Below, piece after piece: positions 1-5,486 of a stretch of DNA of 7,604 nt. The notes beneath the pieces were generated by a model that saw only the letters and a list, made by a program, of their open reading frames with translations, was not told where the DNA came from and did not search any database. A program made the translations under genes and the position numbers. The stretch lies in NCBI GenBank assembly GCA_002429965.1, contig DJBG01000047.1, forward strand, positions 13,826 to 21,429. The letters run 5' to 3'. The stretch's first letter is position 1; each line of letters opens with the position of its first letter. The stretch is from Hungatella sp. UBA5982 (lineage in GTDB: Bacteria; Bacillota; Clostridia; Lachnospirales; Lachnospiraceae).

Positions 1-1166
1 GAATTGCGGACAAGTATGAGGCAGAGCATCCCAATATCAAGATTGATATTGTATCCCCGCCATTGGAGAATGCCGATGCGAAAATCACCCAGATGCTGAT
101 GAATGGAAGCGGTGTGGATATCGTAGAAGTAAGAGATTCCACAATTACCCAGTTTGTGACCAATGAATGGATTGCAGATCTTCAGAAATACTTAGATGGC
201 TGGTCAGAAAAAGACACTTTAACAGATTCTGCGAAAGAAGTGATCCATTACATGAAAGACGGAGCTTACATGGTTCCTTATGGATTTTATCAGAGAGGTC
301 TTTACTACAGGGCCGACTGGTTTAAGGAAAAAGGTTTGAAGCAGCCTGAAACCTGGCAGGATATCTATGACTCAGGAGTTGCCGTTACGGATCCGGCAAA
401 CAGCCGTTTTGGTTATTCTTTCCGCGGCGGCTCAAGCGGTTACCAGTATGCAGATACGATTTACTGGAGCTGGATCGGTACCGATAAGCTTGCAGATCCC
501 AATGCCGGTTATTATTTAAAGGATGGCAATGGGGCAACCATTTTTACATTGCCTGAAGTAAAGGAAGCACTTCATTTCTATAAGGATCTTTTTAAAAATG
601 CTTCTCCTACGGATTCCATAGCATGGGGCTTTTCCGAAATGGTACAGGGCTTTGTGGGAGGAACCACCTCTATGCTGATTCAGGATCCGGAAGTGATTGC
701 GACCTGTTCCGCTGATTTACAGGATGACCAGTGGGATTTAGTTCCCTTCCCCAAGGGACCGTCCGGTCAGGCGGTTTTTCCAAACGGATTCGCCGGCTGG
801 GGTATGACATCCTTTACGGAACATCCGGATGAGGCAGCGGACTTCCTTCTGTACTTGTCCAATTCCGAGAATAATACATACTTTGCAAAGAATTATTCCA
901 CAATCCCGATTCACAGTAATGCAGCAGATAAAGACAGTTATTTTTCAGAGGCACGGTTTGCTATGTATATGGACATGGCAAAAGAACCGGATGTATACCG
1001 TCATGCGGCATATCCTCAGATGTATGAAGCGTTTGCAACATATAAAACAGAGGTAGATACCATGTATCAGAAGTATCTTACCGACGAGATTACGGATGAG
1101 GATCTGTTAAAATGGCTGGATGAATTCTGGACAAAAGCATATCAGGATGAAGGACAGAAGTGGTAA
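1..1166 (+). CDS. ABC transporter sugar-binding lipoprotein (solute-binding protein family 1), 5' end missing
   Basis: This is the extracellular substrate-binding subunit of a carbohydrate-type (CUT1) ABC importer. It would capture a sugar, oligosaccharide or glycerol-phosphate-like ligand outside the membrane and hand it to the two permeases that follow. The frame is open from base 3 to the TAA at 1164-1166 and gives 387 residues. The TTG at 63 is not the true start, because the residues before it (KYEAEHPNIKIDIVSPP) are the conserved early segment of this family. Family members usually run about 420-450 residues, so the signal peptide, lipobox cysteine and first strand are off the window. 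Aromatic-rich stretches such as FYQRGLYYRADWFKEKG (about residues 95-111) and the C-terminal ALHFYKDLF and EAADFLLYL helices fit the fold. The ligand cannot be read from sequence. The lipoprotein call is inferred from the family. Confidence 0.92.
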   Translation, partial: IADKYEAEHPNIKIDIVSPPLENADAKITQMLMNGSGVDIVEVRDSTITQFVTNEWIADLQKYLDGWSEKDTLTDSAKEVIHYMKDGAYMVPYGFYQRGLYYRADWFKEKGLKQPETWQDIYDSGVAVTDPANSRFGYSFRGGSSGYQYADTIYWSWIGTDKLADPNAGYYLKDGNGATIFTLPEVKEALHFYKDLFKNASPTDSIAWGFSEMVQGFVGGTTSMLIQDPEVIATCSADLQDDQWDLVPFPKGPSGQAVFPNGFAGWGMTSFTEHPDEAADFLLYLSNSENNTYFAKNYSTIPIHSNAADKDSYFSEARFAMYMDMAKEPDVYRHAAYPQMYEAFATYKTEVDTMYQKYLTDEITDEDLLKWLDEFWTKAYQDEGQKW

Positions 1167-1193
1167 GCAGGAACTAAACTATCACAAGAAGTA

Positions 1194-1221
1194 TCTGGAA
1201 GGAGAGAGGTCTCCTTCCAGA
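1194..1221 (+). promoter_or_regulatory. Intercistronic 12-bp perfect hairpin between binding protein and permease genes
   Basis: The arms TCTGGAAGGAGA (1194-1205) and TCTCCTTCCAGA (1210-1221) are perfect reverse complements around a 4-nt GAGG loop. The hairpin lies in the 94-bp gap between the binding-protein stop and the first permease start. No T-run follows, so it is probably not a complete intrinsic terminator. Such stems in ABC operons are known to shield the upstream mRNA from 3' exonucleases or to attenuate read-through, which gives more binding protein than permease. That role here is inferred. Confidence 0.75.
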
Positions 1222-1260
1222 CTCCTTATAGATGAAAGGCATTAAAGAGGAGGGAACGGT

Positions 1261-2166
1261 ATGAAACAAAAATCGAGACTGCAATTGAAAAGAGCCTGTT
1301 TTATCTTTCTTATGGTTCTTCCCGCCATTATCATTCCTATTATATTTACGTATTATCCCATGATCAGGGGATCCATGATGGCTTTCCAGAGTTATAATCT
1401 GATGAATATTAAAAATATCAAATGGGTGGGGTTTGATAATTTTAAAAAGCTATTCCAGCACAGTGCCAGCAATACCTTCTATTCCACCATGTGGAATACC
1501 GTCAAGTGGGTCGGGATTTCGCTGTTCTTCCAGTTGGCGGCAGGATTAGCCATGGCGCTGCTCTTAAAAAAGAAGTTTAAGGGAAGCGGTATGTACCAGG
1601 GCCTGATTTTTTTTCCTTGGGCAGTATCCGGTTTTATAATCGGGATCATGTGGCGCTGGATGTTTAATGGCACTTCCGGCGTTATCAATGACATGCTGAT
1701 AAAGCTGCATCTGATCCGCCTTCCGGTGGGCTGGCTGGCAGATAAGAGTACGGCACTGTATTCCTGCATTATAGCAAATATATGGTATGGGATCCCGTTT
1801 TTTACGATCATGATTACGGCTGCCTTAAGAGGGGTACCCGAAGAACTATATGAAGCCGCTGATGTGGATGGAGCGAATCCGTTCCAGAAATTTTCCGGAA
1901 TTACAGTACCATGTATCCGGTCCGTATTATTGCTGACCGTTTTGCTCAGGGTGATCTGGATCTTTAATTTCCCGGATCTGATTTATTCCATGACACAGGG
2001 AGGTCCGGCGGGATCTTCCAATATCATCACATCCTACATGATGCAGCTCGTCCAGAGTCTGGACTATGGCATGGCTTCCGCTGTTGGGGTATTGTGCATC
2101 CTGTTTTTAGTGATATTTGCTTCATTTTACCTGACGCTTACCAAATACACGGATAAGGAGGCATGA
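1261..2166 (+). CDS. ABC sugar transporter permease, MalF/UgpA type
   Basis: This is one of the two integral membrane subunits of the CUT1 importer. The 301-aa product has a basic N-terminus and about six hydrophobic segments (roughly 12-32, 80-102, 114-135, 165-187, 222-243 and 270-293). The cytoplasmic EAA loop that contacts the ATPase is clear at 191-206 (GVPEELYEAADVDGAN). The MalF-type TQGGPAGSS signature follows at 245-253. The start is fixed by AGAGGAGGG at 1246-1254, six bases before the ATG. The gene follows the binding protein after a 94-bp gap containing a hairpin, and its TGA lies three bases before the next ATG, so the two permeases are surely co-expressed. Its length is normal for the family, and no defect is visible. 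The transported substrate is unknown. Confidence 0.95.
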   Translation: MKQKSRLQLKRACFIFLMVLPAIIIPIIFTYYPMIRGSMMAFQSYNLMNIKNIKWVGFDNFKKLFQHSASNTFYSTMWNTVKWVGISLFFQLAAGLAMALLLKKKFKGSGMYQGLIFFPWAVSGFIIGIMWRWMFNGTSGVINDMLIKLHLIRLPVGWLADKSTALYSCIIANIWYGIPFFTIMITAALRGVPEELYEAADVDGANPFQKFSGITVPCIRSVLLLTVLLRVIWIFNFPDLIYSMTQGGPAGSSNIITSYMMQLVQSLDYGMASAVGVLCILFLVIFASFYLTLTKYTDKEA

Positions 2167-2169
2167 CAT

Positions 2170-3012
2170 ATGACTGCAGCAAGTAAAAAACAGGTGTGGA
2201 GATTCTTTAAGTTTGCCGTACTTTCTGTCTTTCTTGTGCTGACCATGTTCCCTTTTCTATGGATGCTGCTTACTTCGTTAAAGGGGTCTCAGGGAGAGAT
2301 TTACGCATTCCCGGTGAGATATTTACCGGATCCTGTCTCTTTTGTCAATTATGCGGCAATGCTCTGGAAAGGTAATTTTGCCAGATACTTATGCAATTCA
2401 TTTTTTACATCTTCTGTGGCAGCAGCCTGTTCGGTCTTCATTTCCATTCTTGCCAGTTATGTCATCAGCAGATTCCGTTTCCGCTTTAAAAATGTGCTGC
2501 TGCTGTTTTTTCTGGTTACGCAGATGATACCGATGTTCATTATGCTGGCGCCGTTGTATCAGATGTTAGGCAAGATGCGGATGCTGAATAATCTGTATGG
2601 CCTGGCAATGCTGTATACGAATATGATGATCCCTTTTTCTGTTGTGACTTTATGCGGCTTTTTTGACGGAGTGCCCAAATCTCTGGAAGAAGCGGCATGG
2701 ATCGATGGCTGCGGCTATCTGCAGGCATTATTTCAAGTGATTGTACCGGTTATTATGCCAGGCATCGCCGCCACATTTATCTTTGCGTTCATCAATTCCT
2801 GGAATGAACTTTTTATGTCAGTTATGTTTATTGATGTGGATAAATTTAAGACAATACCGGTAGGGCTTAACGCCCTGATCTTAAAATATGATATAAAATG
2901 GGGGGAAATGGCAGCAGGTACTATTATGTCATTGATCCCTACCATGTGTTTGTTTACCTTTGCCCAGAAATATATGATAGAAGGGCTTACAGCTGGATCG
3001 GTGAAAGGATGA
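2170..3012 (+). CDS. ABC sugar transporter permease, MalG/UgpE type
   Basis: This is the second membrane subunit of the CUT1 importer and should pair with the preceding MalF-type permease. The 280-aa product has about six hydrophobic segments. Its EAA loop is at about 168-193 (VPKSLEEAAWIDGCGY onward). It has the MalG-type NSWNELF motif at 209-215 and the typical C-terminus IEGLTAGSVKG. The ribosome binding site AAGGAGG (2155-2161) lies inside the last codons of the upstream permease, eight bases before this ATG, consistent with coupled translation. A strong terminator begins about 20 bp after the stop, so this is the last gene of the operon. No MsmK/MalK-type ATPase follows. In Bacillota one shared ATPase encoded elsewhere often serves several such systems. 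Confidence 0.95.
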   Translation: MTAASKKQVWRFFKFAVLSVFLVLTMFPFLWMLLTSLKGSQGEIYAFPVRYLPDPVSFVNYAAMLWKGNFARYLCNSFFTSSVAAACSVFISILASYVISRFRFRFKNVLLLFFLVTQMIPMFIMLAPLYQMLGKMRMLNNLYGLAMLYTNMMIPFSVVTLCGFFDGVPKSLEEAAWIDGCGYLQALFQVIVPVIMPGIAATFIFAFINSWNELFMSVMFIDVDKFKTIPVGLNALILKYDIKWGEMAAGTIMSLIPTMCLFTFAQKYMIEGLTAGSVKG

Positions 3013-3032
3013 TTCCTGTATTATACCATATG

Positions 3033-3083
3033 AAAAGTGAGTCTTGATTGGTTATAAAAACCGTATTCAAGGCTCACTTTTAT
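3033..3083 (+). terminator. Rho-independent terminator of the ABC transporter operon
   Basis: AAAAGTGAGTCTTGA (3033-3047) pairs over 15 bases with TCAAGGCTCACTTTT (3067-3081), with one G-U wobble (3042 with 3072). The 19-nt apical region can form a further GGTT/AACC stem (3050-3053 with 3059-3062). The stem ends in TTTT followed by AT. The wobble is legal only in plus-strand RNA, which agrees with termination after the second permease gene. The A-run at the stem base could let it work weakly on the other strand too. Confidence 0.85.
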
Positions 3084-3164
3084 AGGTACCTTGTGCAAAA
3101 AATGCCGTCTGTTGATCAAAAGGAAGCGCTGCAGTTTTTTATTGATGTTATAATACAACCATAC

Positions 3165-3192
3165 TTGACATACCTGGAAGCTGCAATATAAT
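3165..3192 (+). promoter_or_regulatory. Consensus sigma-A promoter for the small cysteine-rich protein
   Basis: TTGACA (3165-3170) and TATAAT (3187-3192) both match the housekeeping consensus exactly, with a 16-bp spacer. Transcription would start near 3199, giving a leader of about 65 nt before the ATG at 3266. A second candidate lies just upstream: the extended -10 box TG-T-TATAAT (3146-3154), for which I see no good -35 box. The perfect boxes suggest strong, probably constitutive transcription unless a repressor acts here. Confidence 0.85.
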
Positions 3193-3265
3193 ACAGACAA
3201 GGGTAAAAATTGAAGAAGTTATTTTTTGCCTAACCACTAAAGTAAAAACTGGAGGAACGAACCCA

Positions 3266-3481
3266 ATGACAAACCAAACCCATTTTTGCACCTGTACAGA
3301 TACAACCTGCAAACTAAACCCAAGCAATCACAATCTGGGCTGTGACCCATGTATCCGAAAGAATTTAAAGGAGGGAGAAATCCCAGGATGCTTCTTTCAC
3401 CTCATCAGTGACGATACATCACAACTTAAAGAATTTACTGTTGAAAGCTTTGTCCAGTTCTATCTAAAAAATAAAGAATAA
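3266..3481 (+). CDS. Small cysteine-rich protein, DUF6485-like
   Basis: This 71-aa cytosolic protein has no known function. It has six cysteines: a CTC pair at 8/10, then C15, a CDPC pair at 26/29, and C42 in PGCFF. Histidines at 6, 22 and 45 lie close to them. The CxC...CxxC spacing suggests binding of a metal, probably zinc or an iron-sulfur cluster, but that is inference. The pattern CTCTDTTC, NHNLGCDPC, then IPGCFF resembles the DUF6485 family of clostridial proteins as I remember it. The C-terminal part (about 49-71) is polar and helical. There is no signal peptide. GGAGG at 3251-3255 lies ten bases before the ATG. The gene stands alone behind a consensus promoter, so it is a real expressed gene rather than a chance frame. 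Confidence 0.85.
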   Translation: MTNQTHFCTCTDTTCKLNPSNHNLGCDPCIRKNLKEGEIPGCFFHLISDDTSQLKEFTVESFVQFYLKNKE

Positions 3482-3512
3482 AGCGTTACGCCAAGCCTGC
3501 ACCGGCTCAGCG
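3480..3512 (-). terminator. Possible terminator of the MATE gene, overlapping its stop codon
   Basis: On the minus strand CGCTGAGCC (3512-3504) pairs with GGCTTGGCG (3497-3489) over nine bases, with two G-U wobbles and a 6-nt loop. The TGA stop of the MATE gene (3509-3507) lies in the first arm. A loose T-rich tract follows at and beyond 3482. On the plus strand the wobbles become C-A mismatches, so the fold favours the minus-strand transcript. The T-tract is not ideal, so confidence is moderate. Confidence 0.4.
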
Positions 3513-4844
3513 ATTGTTTACATAATAATGCCTGATTAAAATAACACCGATCACATCTGCAAGAGCCCACCCAATAGGAATTGCCCACCATATCCCAACC
3601 ATTCCGATCCAATTTACAGCGGATAATATATAAGCCAGGATAACTCTGGTACCAAGGCTTACAACGGTAAGTATAATGGATACCCCTGGCTTTCCGATTC
3701 CACGGAACAGGCCATAAAACATAAACAAATACCCAATCAGGCAATAAAAGCCAGCTACAATGGTAAGATATTGCACTCCAATCCTCAATATCTCTGTTTC
3801 ACTTTTATTAATAAAGATATACATCAAAGGTTTTGCAGACATTAATATTAAGACGGAAATCATAACGCAGTAAATGGTTATTATTTTAACTGCGGAGCGT
3901 ATTCCGGTGTAAATACGCTTTTGCTTTCCTGCACCCATATTTTGGGCGATAAAGGTAGAAAAGGCGTTGCCAAAATCCTGCACTGGCATATAAGCAAAGC
4001 TTTCTATTTTAACGACTGCTGCAAAAGCTGCCATTGCTGAAACACCGAAGCTGTTTACCAAACCCTGTATCAACAAAATCCCAAAATTCATAACCGAATA
4101 CTGGATGCTGGAGAGTATGGAAAAATTAGAGATTTTTTTAATAATACTCTTATTAAAATATAAATGCTCCCGTTTAAGATGGATCAGAGGAACGCGCAGC
4201 ATGCAAAAAAGAGCAATGCCAATGGCAGAAAATCCTTGTGCAATGATTGTGGCATAGGCAGCACCGGCGATCCCCATCTGAAGTGGAACAACGAATATGA
4301 TATCCAGCACGATATTAATAACAGCAGATAGGATAAGAAAGATAAGCGGCACTACCGAATTACCTATGCTCCGCATAGCAGCGCTGAAGTAATTATAAAT
4401 ATAAGTAAAGCTGATCCCATAAAAAATAATCTGCAGGTAAGTTTTTGCGTCCTTAAAGATTTCCGCAGGAATATTGATAAAGGTTAATATATCATCAATA
4501 AAAATGATGGAGCACACATTGATAATAACTGTGACGATTCCAATGAAAATAAAAGCTGTAAAAAAACAGTTTTTTAATTTGTCAATTTCCTTTGCACCAT
4601 AAATCAGGGAAAACACCACGCTGCTGCCCATGCAGAATCCAATGATGATAGAGGTCAATAAAACCATAACGGAAAATGAACTGCCTACTGCAGCAAGGGC
4701 ATTGGAGCCAATAAACTTTCCCACAATCACCGTATCTGCAACATTATATAATTGTTGAAATATGTTTCCTATGATCATGGGTATAGCGAAATTTATCATG
4801 GCCTTTGTTTCGTTGCCGTTGATCAGATCTCTTGTAGTGTTCAT
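3507..4844 (-). CDS. MATE family efflux transporter
   Basis: This is an integral membrane antiporter of the multidrug and toxin extrusion family, which normally exports cationic or aromatic compounds in exchange for Na+ or H+. The 445-aa product has the usual family length and about twelve hydrophobic segments in two halves. Family motifs are clear: QQLYNVADTVIVGKFIG (30-46) in the first helix, RSIGNSVVPL (158-167), the second-half motif FIAQNMGAGKQKRI (298-311), and FRGIGKPGVS (380-389). An in-frame TGA three codons upstream makes the ATG at 4844 the earliest possible start. Its nearest purine-rich site (AGAAAGGA, about 4865-4858) is 13-14 bases away, which is long, so translation may be weak. 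The gene is visibly more AT-rich than the ABC operon. The substrate cannot be told from sequence. Confidence 0.93.
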   Translation of the reverse strand: MNTTRDLINGNETKAMINFAIPMIIGNIFQQLYNVADTVIVGKFIGSNALAAVGSSFSVMVLLTSIIIGFCMGSSVVFSLIYGAKEIDKLKNCFFTAFIFIGIVTVIINVCSIIFIDDILTFINIPAEIFKDAKTYLQIIFYGISFTYIYNYFSAAMRSIGNSVVPLIFLILSAVINIVLDIIFVVPLQMGIAGAAYATIIAQGFSAIGIALFCMLRVPLIHLKREHLYFNKSIIKKISNFSILSSIQYSVMNFGILLIQGLVNSFGVSAMAAFAAVVKIESFAYMPVQDFGNAFSTFIAQNMGAGKQKRIYTGIRSAVKIITIYCVMISVLILMSAKPLMYIFINKSETEILRIGVQYLTIVAGFYCLIGYLFMFYGLFRGIGKPGVSIILTVVSLGTRVILAYILSAVNWIGMVGIWWAIPIGWALADVIGVILIRHYYVNNR

Positions 4845-4931
4845 GTTTACTCATAAAATCCTTTCTAAGTATTAATTGCGGCAGGGAAAATCAGTATGTA
4901 AACAATTTTAAAACTTTCATTGTGTCATGCA

Positions 4932-4960
4932 ACCCCTTATTTGTGCAATGCATAAAGGGT
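4932..4960. promoter_or_regulatory. Imperfect dyad at the predicted MATE transcription start, possible operator
   Basis: ACCCCTTAT (4932-4940) and ATAAAGGGT (4952-4960) are inverted repeats with one mismatch, separated by 11 bp. A second small palindrome, TGCA-A-TGCA (4944-4952), lies inside. The dyad covers the candidate -10 region and the predicted start of the MATE transcript, where a bound repressor would block RNA polymerase. If transcription starts further upstream, the minus-strand RNA could instead form a hairpin, since the mismatch becomes a G-U pair. The regulator is unknown and none is encoded in the window. Confidence 0.4.
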
Positions 4961-4984
4961 ATCATTAGAACATCCTTTTGTCAA
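4956..4984 (-). promoter_or_regulatory. Candidate promoter of the MATE gene
   Basis: On the minus strand TTGACA (4984-4979) is followed after 17 bases by TACCCT (4961-4956), which is preceded by an extended TGn (4964-4962). The -35 box is perfect but the -10 box matches only three of six positions, as in promoters that depend on regulation. The start would fall near 4949, about 105 nt before the MATE ATG. No better promoter was seen closer to the gene. Confidence 0.4.
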
Positions 4985-5006
4985 TAAGTAAGGAAATAGC
5001 GATATT
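4978..5006 (+). promoter_or_regulatory. Weak plus-strand promoter candidate, divergent to the MATE promoter
   Basis: TTGTCA (4978-4983, five of six matches) and GATATT (5001-5006, four of six) are separated by 17 bp. The -35 box overlaps the minus-strand TTGACA of the candidate MATE promoter almost exactly, so the two would compete. It would drive the otherwise unexplained transcript that ends at the terminator at 5084-5110. In AT-rich DNA matches of this quality arise often by chance. Confidence 0.25.
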
Positions 5007-5012
5007 GATAAA

Positions 5013-5110
5013 AAGGAGCCGTCAAAGCGGGAGCATTAAGATTTCCTAAGGGCCGTAGAAAAGGCTTTTCTTTTACCTTAACCAGGCGTTCAGAAATGAG
5101 CGTCTTTTTT
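5013..5110 (+). ncRNA. Possible small untranslated RNA ending at an orphan terminator
   Basis: A start about seven bases after the candidate -10 box and the end of the terminator T-run define a transcript of roughly 100 nt. It holds no ORF with a ribosome binding site. Parts can fold, for example GAAAA/TTTTC around 5058-5070 and TAAGG with CCTTA (5047-5051 with 5076-5080). I do not recognise a known riboswitch or RNA family. The case rests mainly on the terminator, so this remains a hypothesis. It could also be a leader or attenuator left from a lost gene. Confidence 0.2.
5084..5110 (+). terminator. Rho-independent terminator with GAAA tetraloop and no visible upstream gene
   Basis: AGGCGTTCA (5084-5092) and TGAGCGTCT (5097-5105) form a nine-pair stem closed by a stable GAAA (GNRA) tetraloop, and the run TTTTTT (5105-5110) follows. 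Two G-U wobbles (5086 with 5103, 5089 with 5100) pair only in plus-strand RNA, and a T-run is present only on this strand, so the direction is clear. The nearest gene to the left is transcribed the other way, so what this terminator ends is unexplained. Confidence 0.75.
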
Positions 5111-5316
5111 CGTGCCTAAAACCATGAAGAAAGTGAAACATATACAGCATCATTTATACCGATCCTTTTATCCCGGCTGGCATCCCGTTCCCGTTCCAGC
5201 TCCACCCTGCATGAGATGATATTCTTAACCATTGATAAGACATACAAGCTATAAACCACATATCTGCCATATTTAAGTATATAAATTGCAAAAACAAACC
5301 AGCGAGATTGAAAATA
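5111..5316. other. Intergenic stretch without a recognisable gene
   Basis: Between the orphan terminator and the palindrome upstream of allC I see no convincing gene. A minus-strand frame of 70 codons (5116-5328) and a plus-strand frame of 31 codons (from the ATG at 5124) are open, but neither has a ribosome binding site or a product I recognise. The first part (about 5160-5215) is richer in G and C than the rest, which is strongly AT-rich. It may hold a decayed gene or simply be spacer and promoter DNA. Confidence 0.5.
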
Positions 5317-5336
5317 AATTAACAACATTGTTAATT
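5317..5336. promoter_or_regulatory. Perfect palindrome upstream of allC, candidate operator
   Basis: AATTAACAA (5317-5325) and TTGTTAATT (5328-5336) are exact inverted repeats with a 2-bp spacer. Size and symmetry fit a site for a dimeric repressor of MarR, TetR or GntR type. A weak promoter overlaps it: TTAACA (5319-5324), 17 bp, then CCTAAT (5342-5347). It lies about 150 bp before the allC start. It is the best candidate control site for the ureide operon, but the regulator is not in the window. Confidence 0.5.
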
Positions 5337-5472
5337 AATTACCTAATAAAACAAAAACCATTGTGCTAAACATACAAAAATCAAAAAACGGATTATCTGG
5401 TTTGGATGATGTATTGTAAGAAAAATTTCTTTAAAATAAAACCATGGATTCGAATCGATAGAAAAAAGATTC

Positions 5473-5478
5473 AGGAGG
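5473..5478 (+). promoter_or_regulatory. Ribosome binding site that fixes the allC start
   Basis: AGGAGG sits eight bases before the ATG at 5487. The frame is open 27 codons further upstream to 5406, but no Shine-Dalgarno sequence precedes that ATG, and the extra residues (MMYCKKNFF and on) have no counterpart in AllC. A perfect 10-bp palindrome, GATTCGAATC (5447-5456), lies in the leader just upstream. Confidence 0.9.
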
Positions 5479-5486
5479 TAGCACAA

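Noticed and set aside
63..1166. TTG at 63 as the start of the binding-protein gene
   Set aside because: The frame continues to the left edge, and the upstream residues match the conserved early part of the family, so the gene is truncated by the window.
3460..3744. 94-codon minus-strand frame at the MATE 3' end
   Set aside because: It is a shifted-frame shadow of the MATE gene, whose own frame is intact and carries the family motifs.
5013..5110. A known riboswitch class in front of the terminator
   Set aside because: I compared it with remembered conserved cores of the TPP, SAM, lysine, glycine, guanidine, preQ1, ZTP, THF and cyclic-di-GMP classes and saw none of them.
5124..5219. Plus-strand small ORF beginning MKKVKHIQHH and ending near 5219
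   Set aside because: About 31 codons, no Shine-Dalgarno sequence, directly after a terminator, and a proline-rich tail that looks like random translation.
5116..5328. 70-codon minus-strand frame in the gap before allC
   Set aside because: It has no ribosome binding site, no recognisable domain, and its start lies in the palindrome upstream of allC. It may be a chance frame.
5406..5486. 27-codon N-terminal extension of AllC
   Set aside because: No ribosome binding site precedes the ATG at 5406, the stretch has no AllC counterpart, and the ATG at 5487 has an ideal AGGAGG site.
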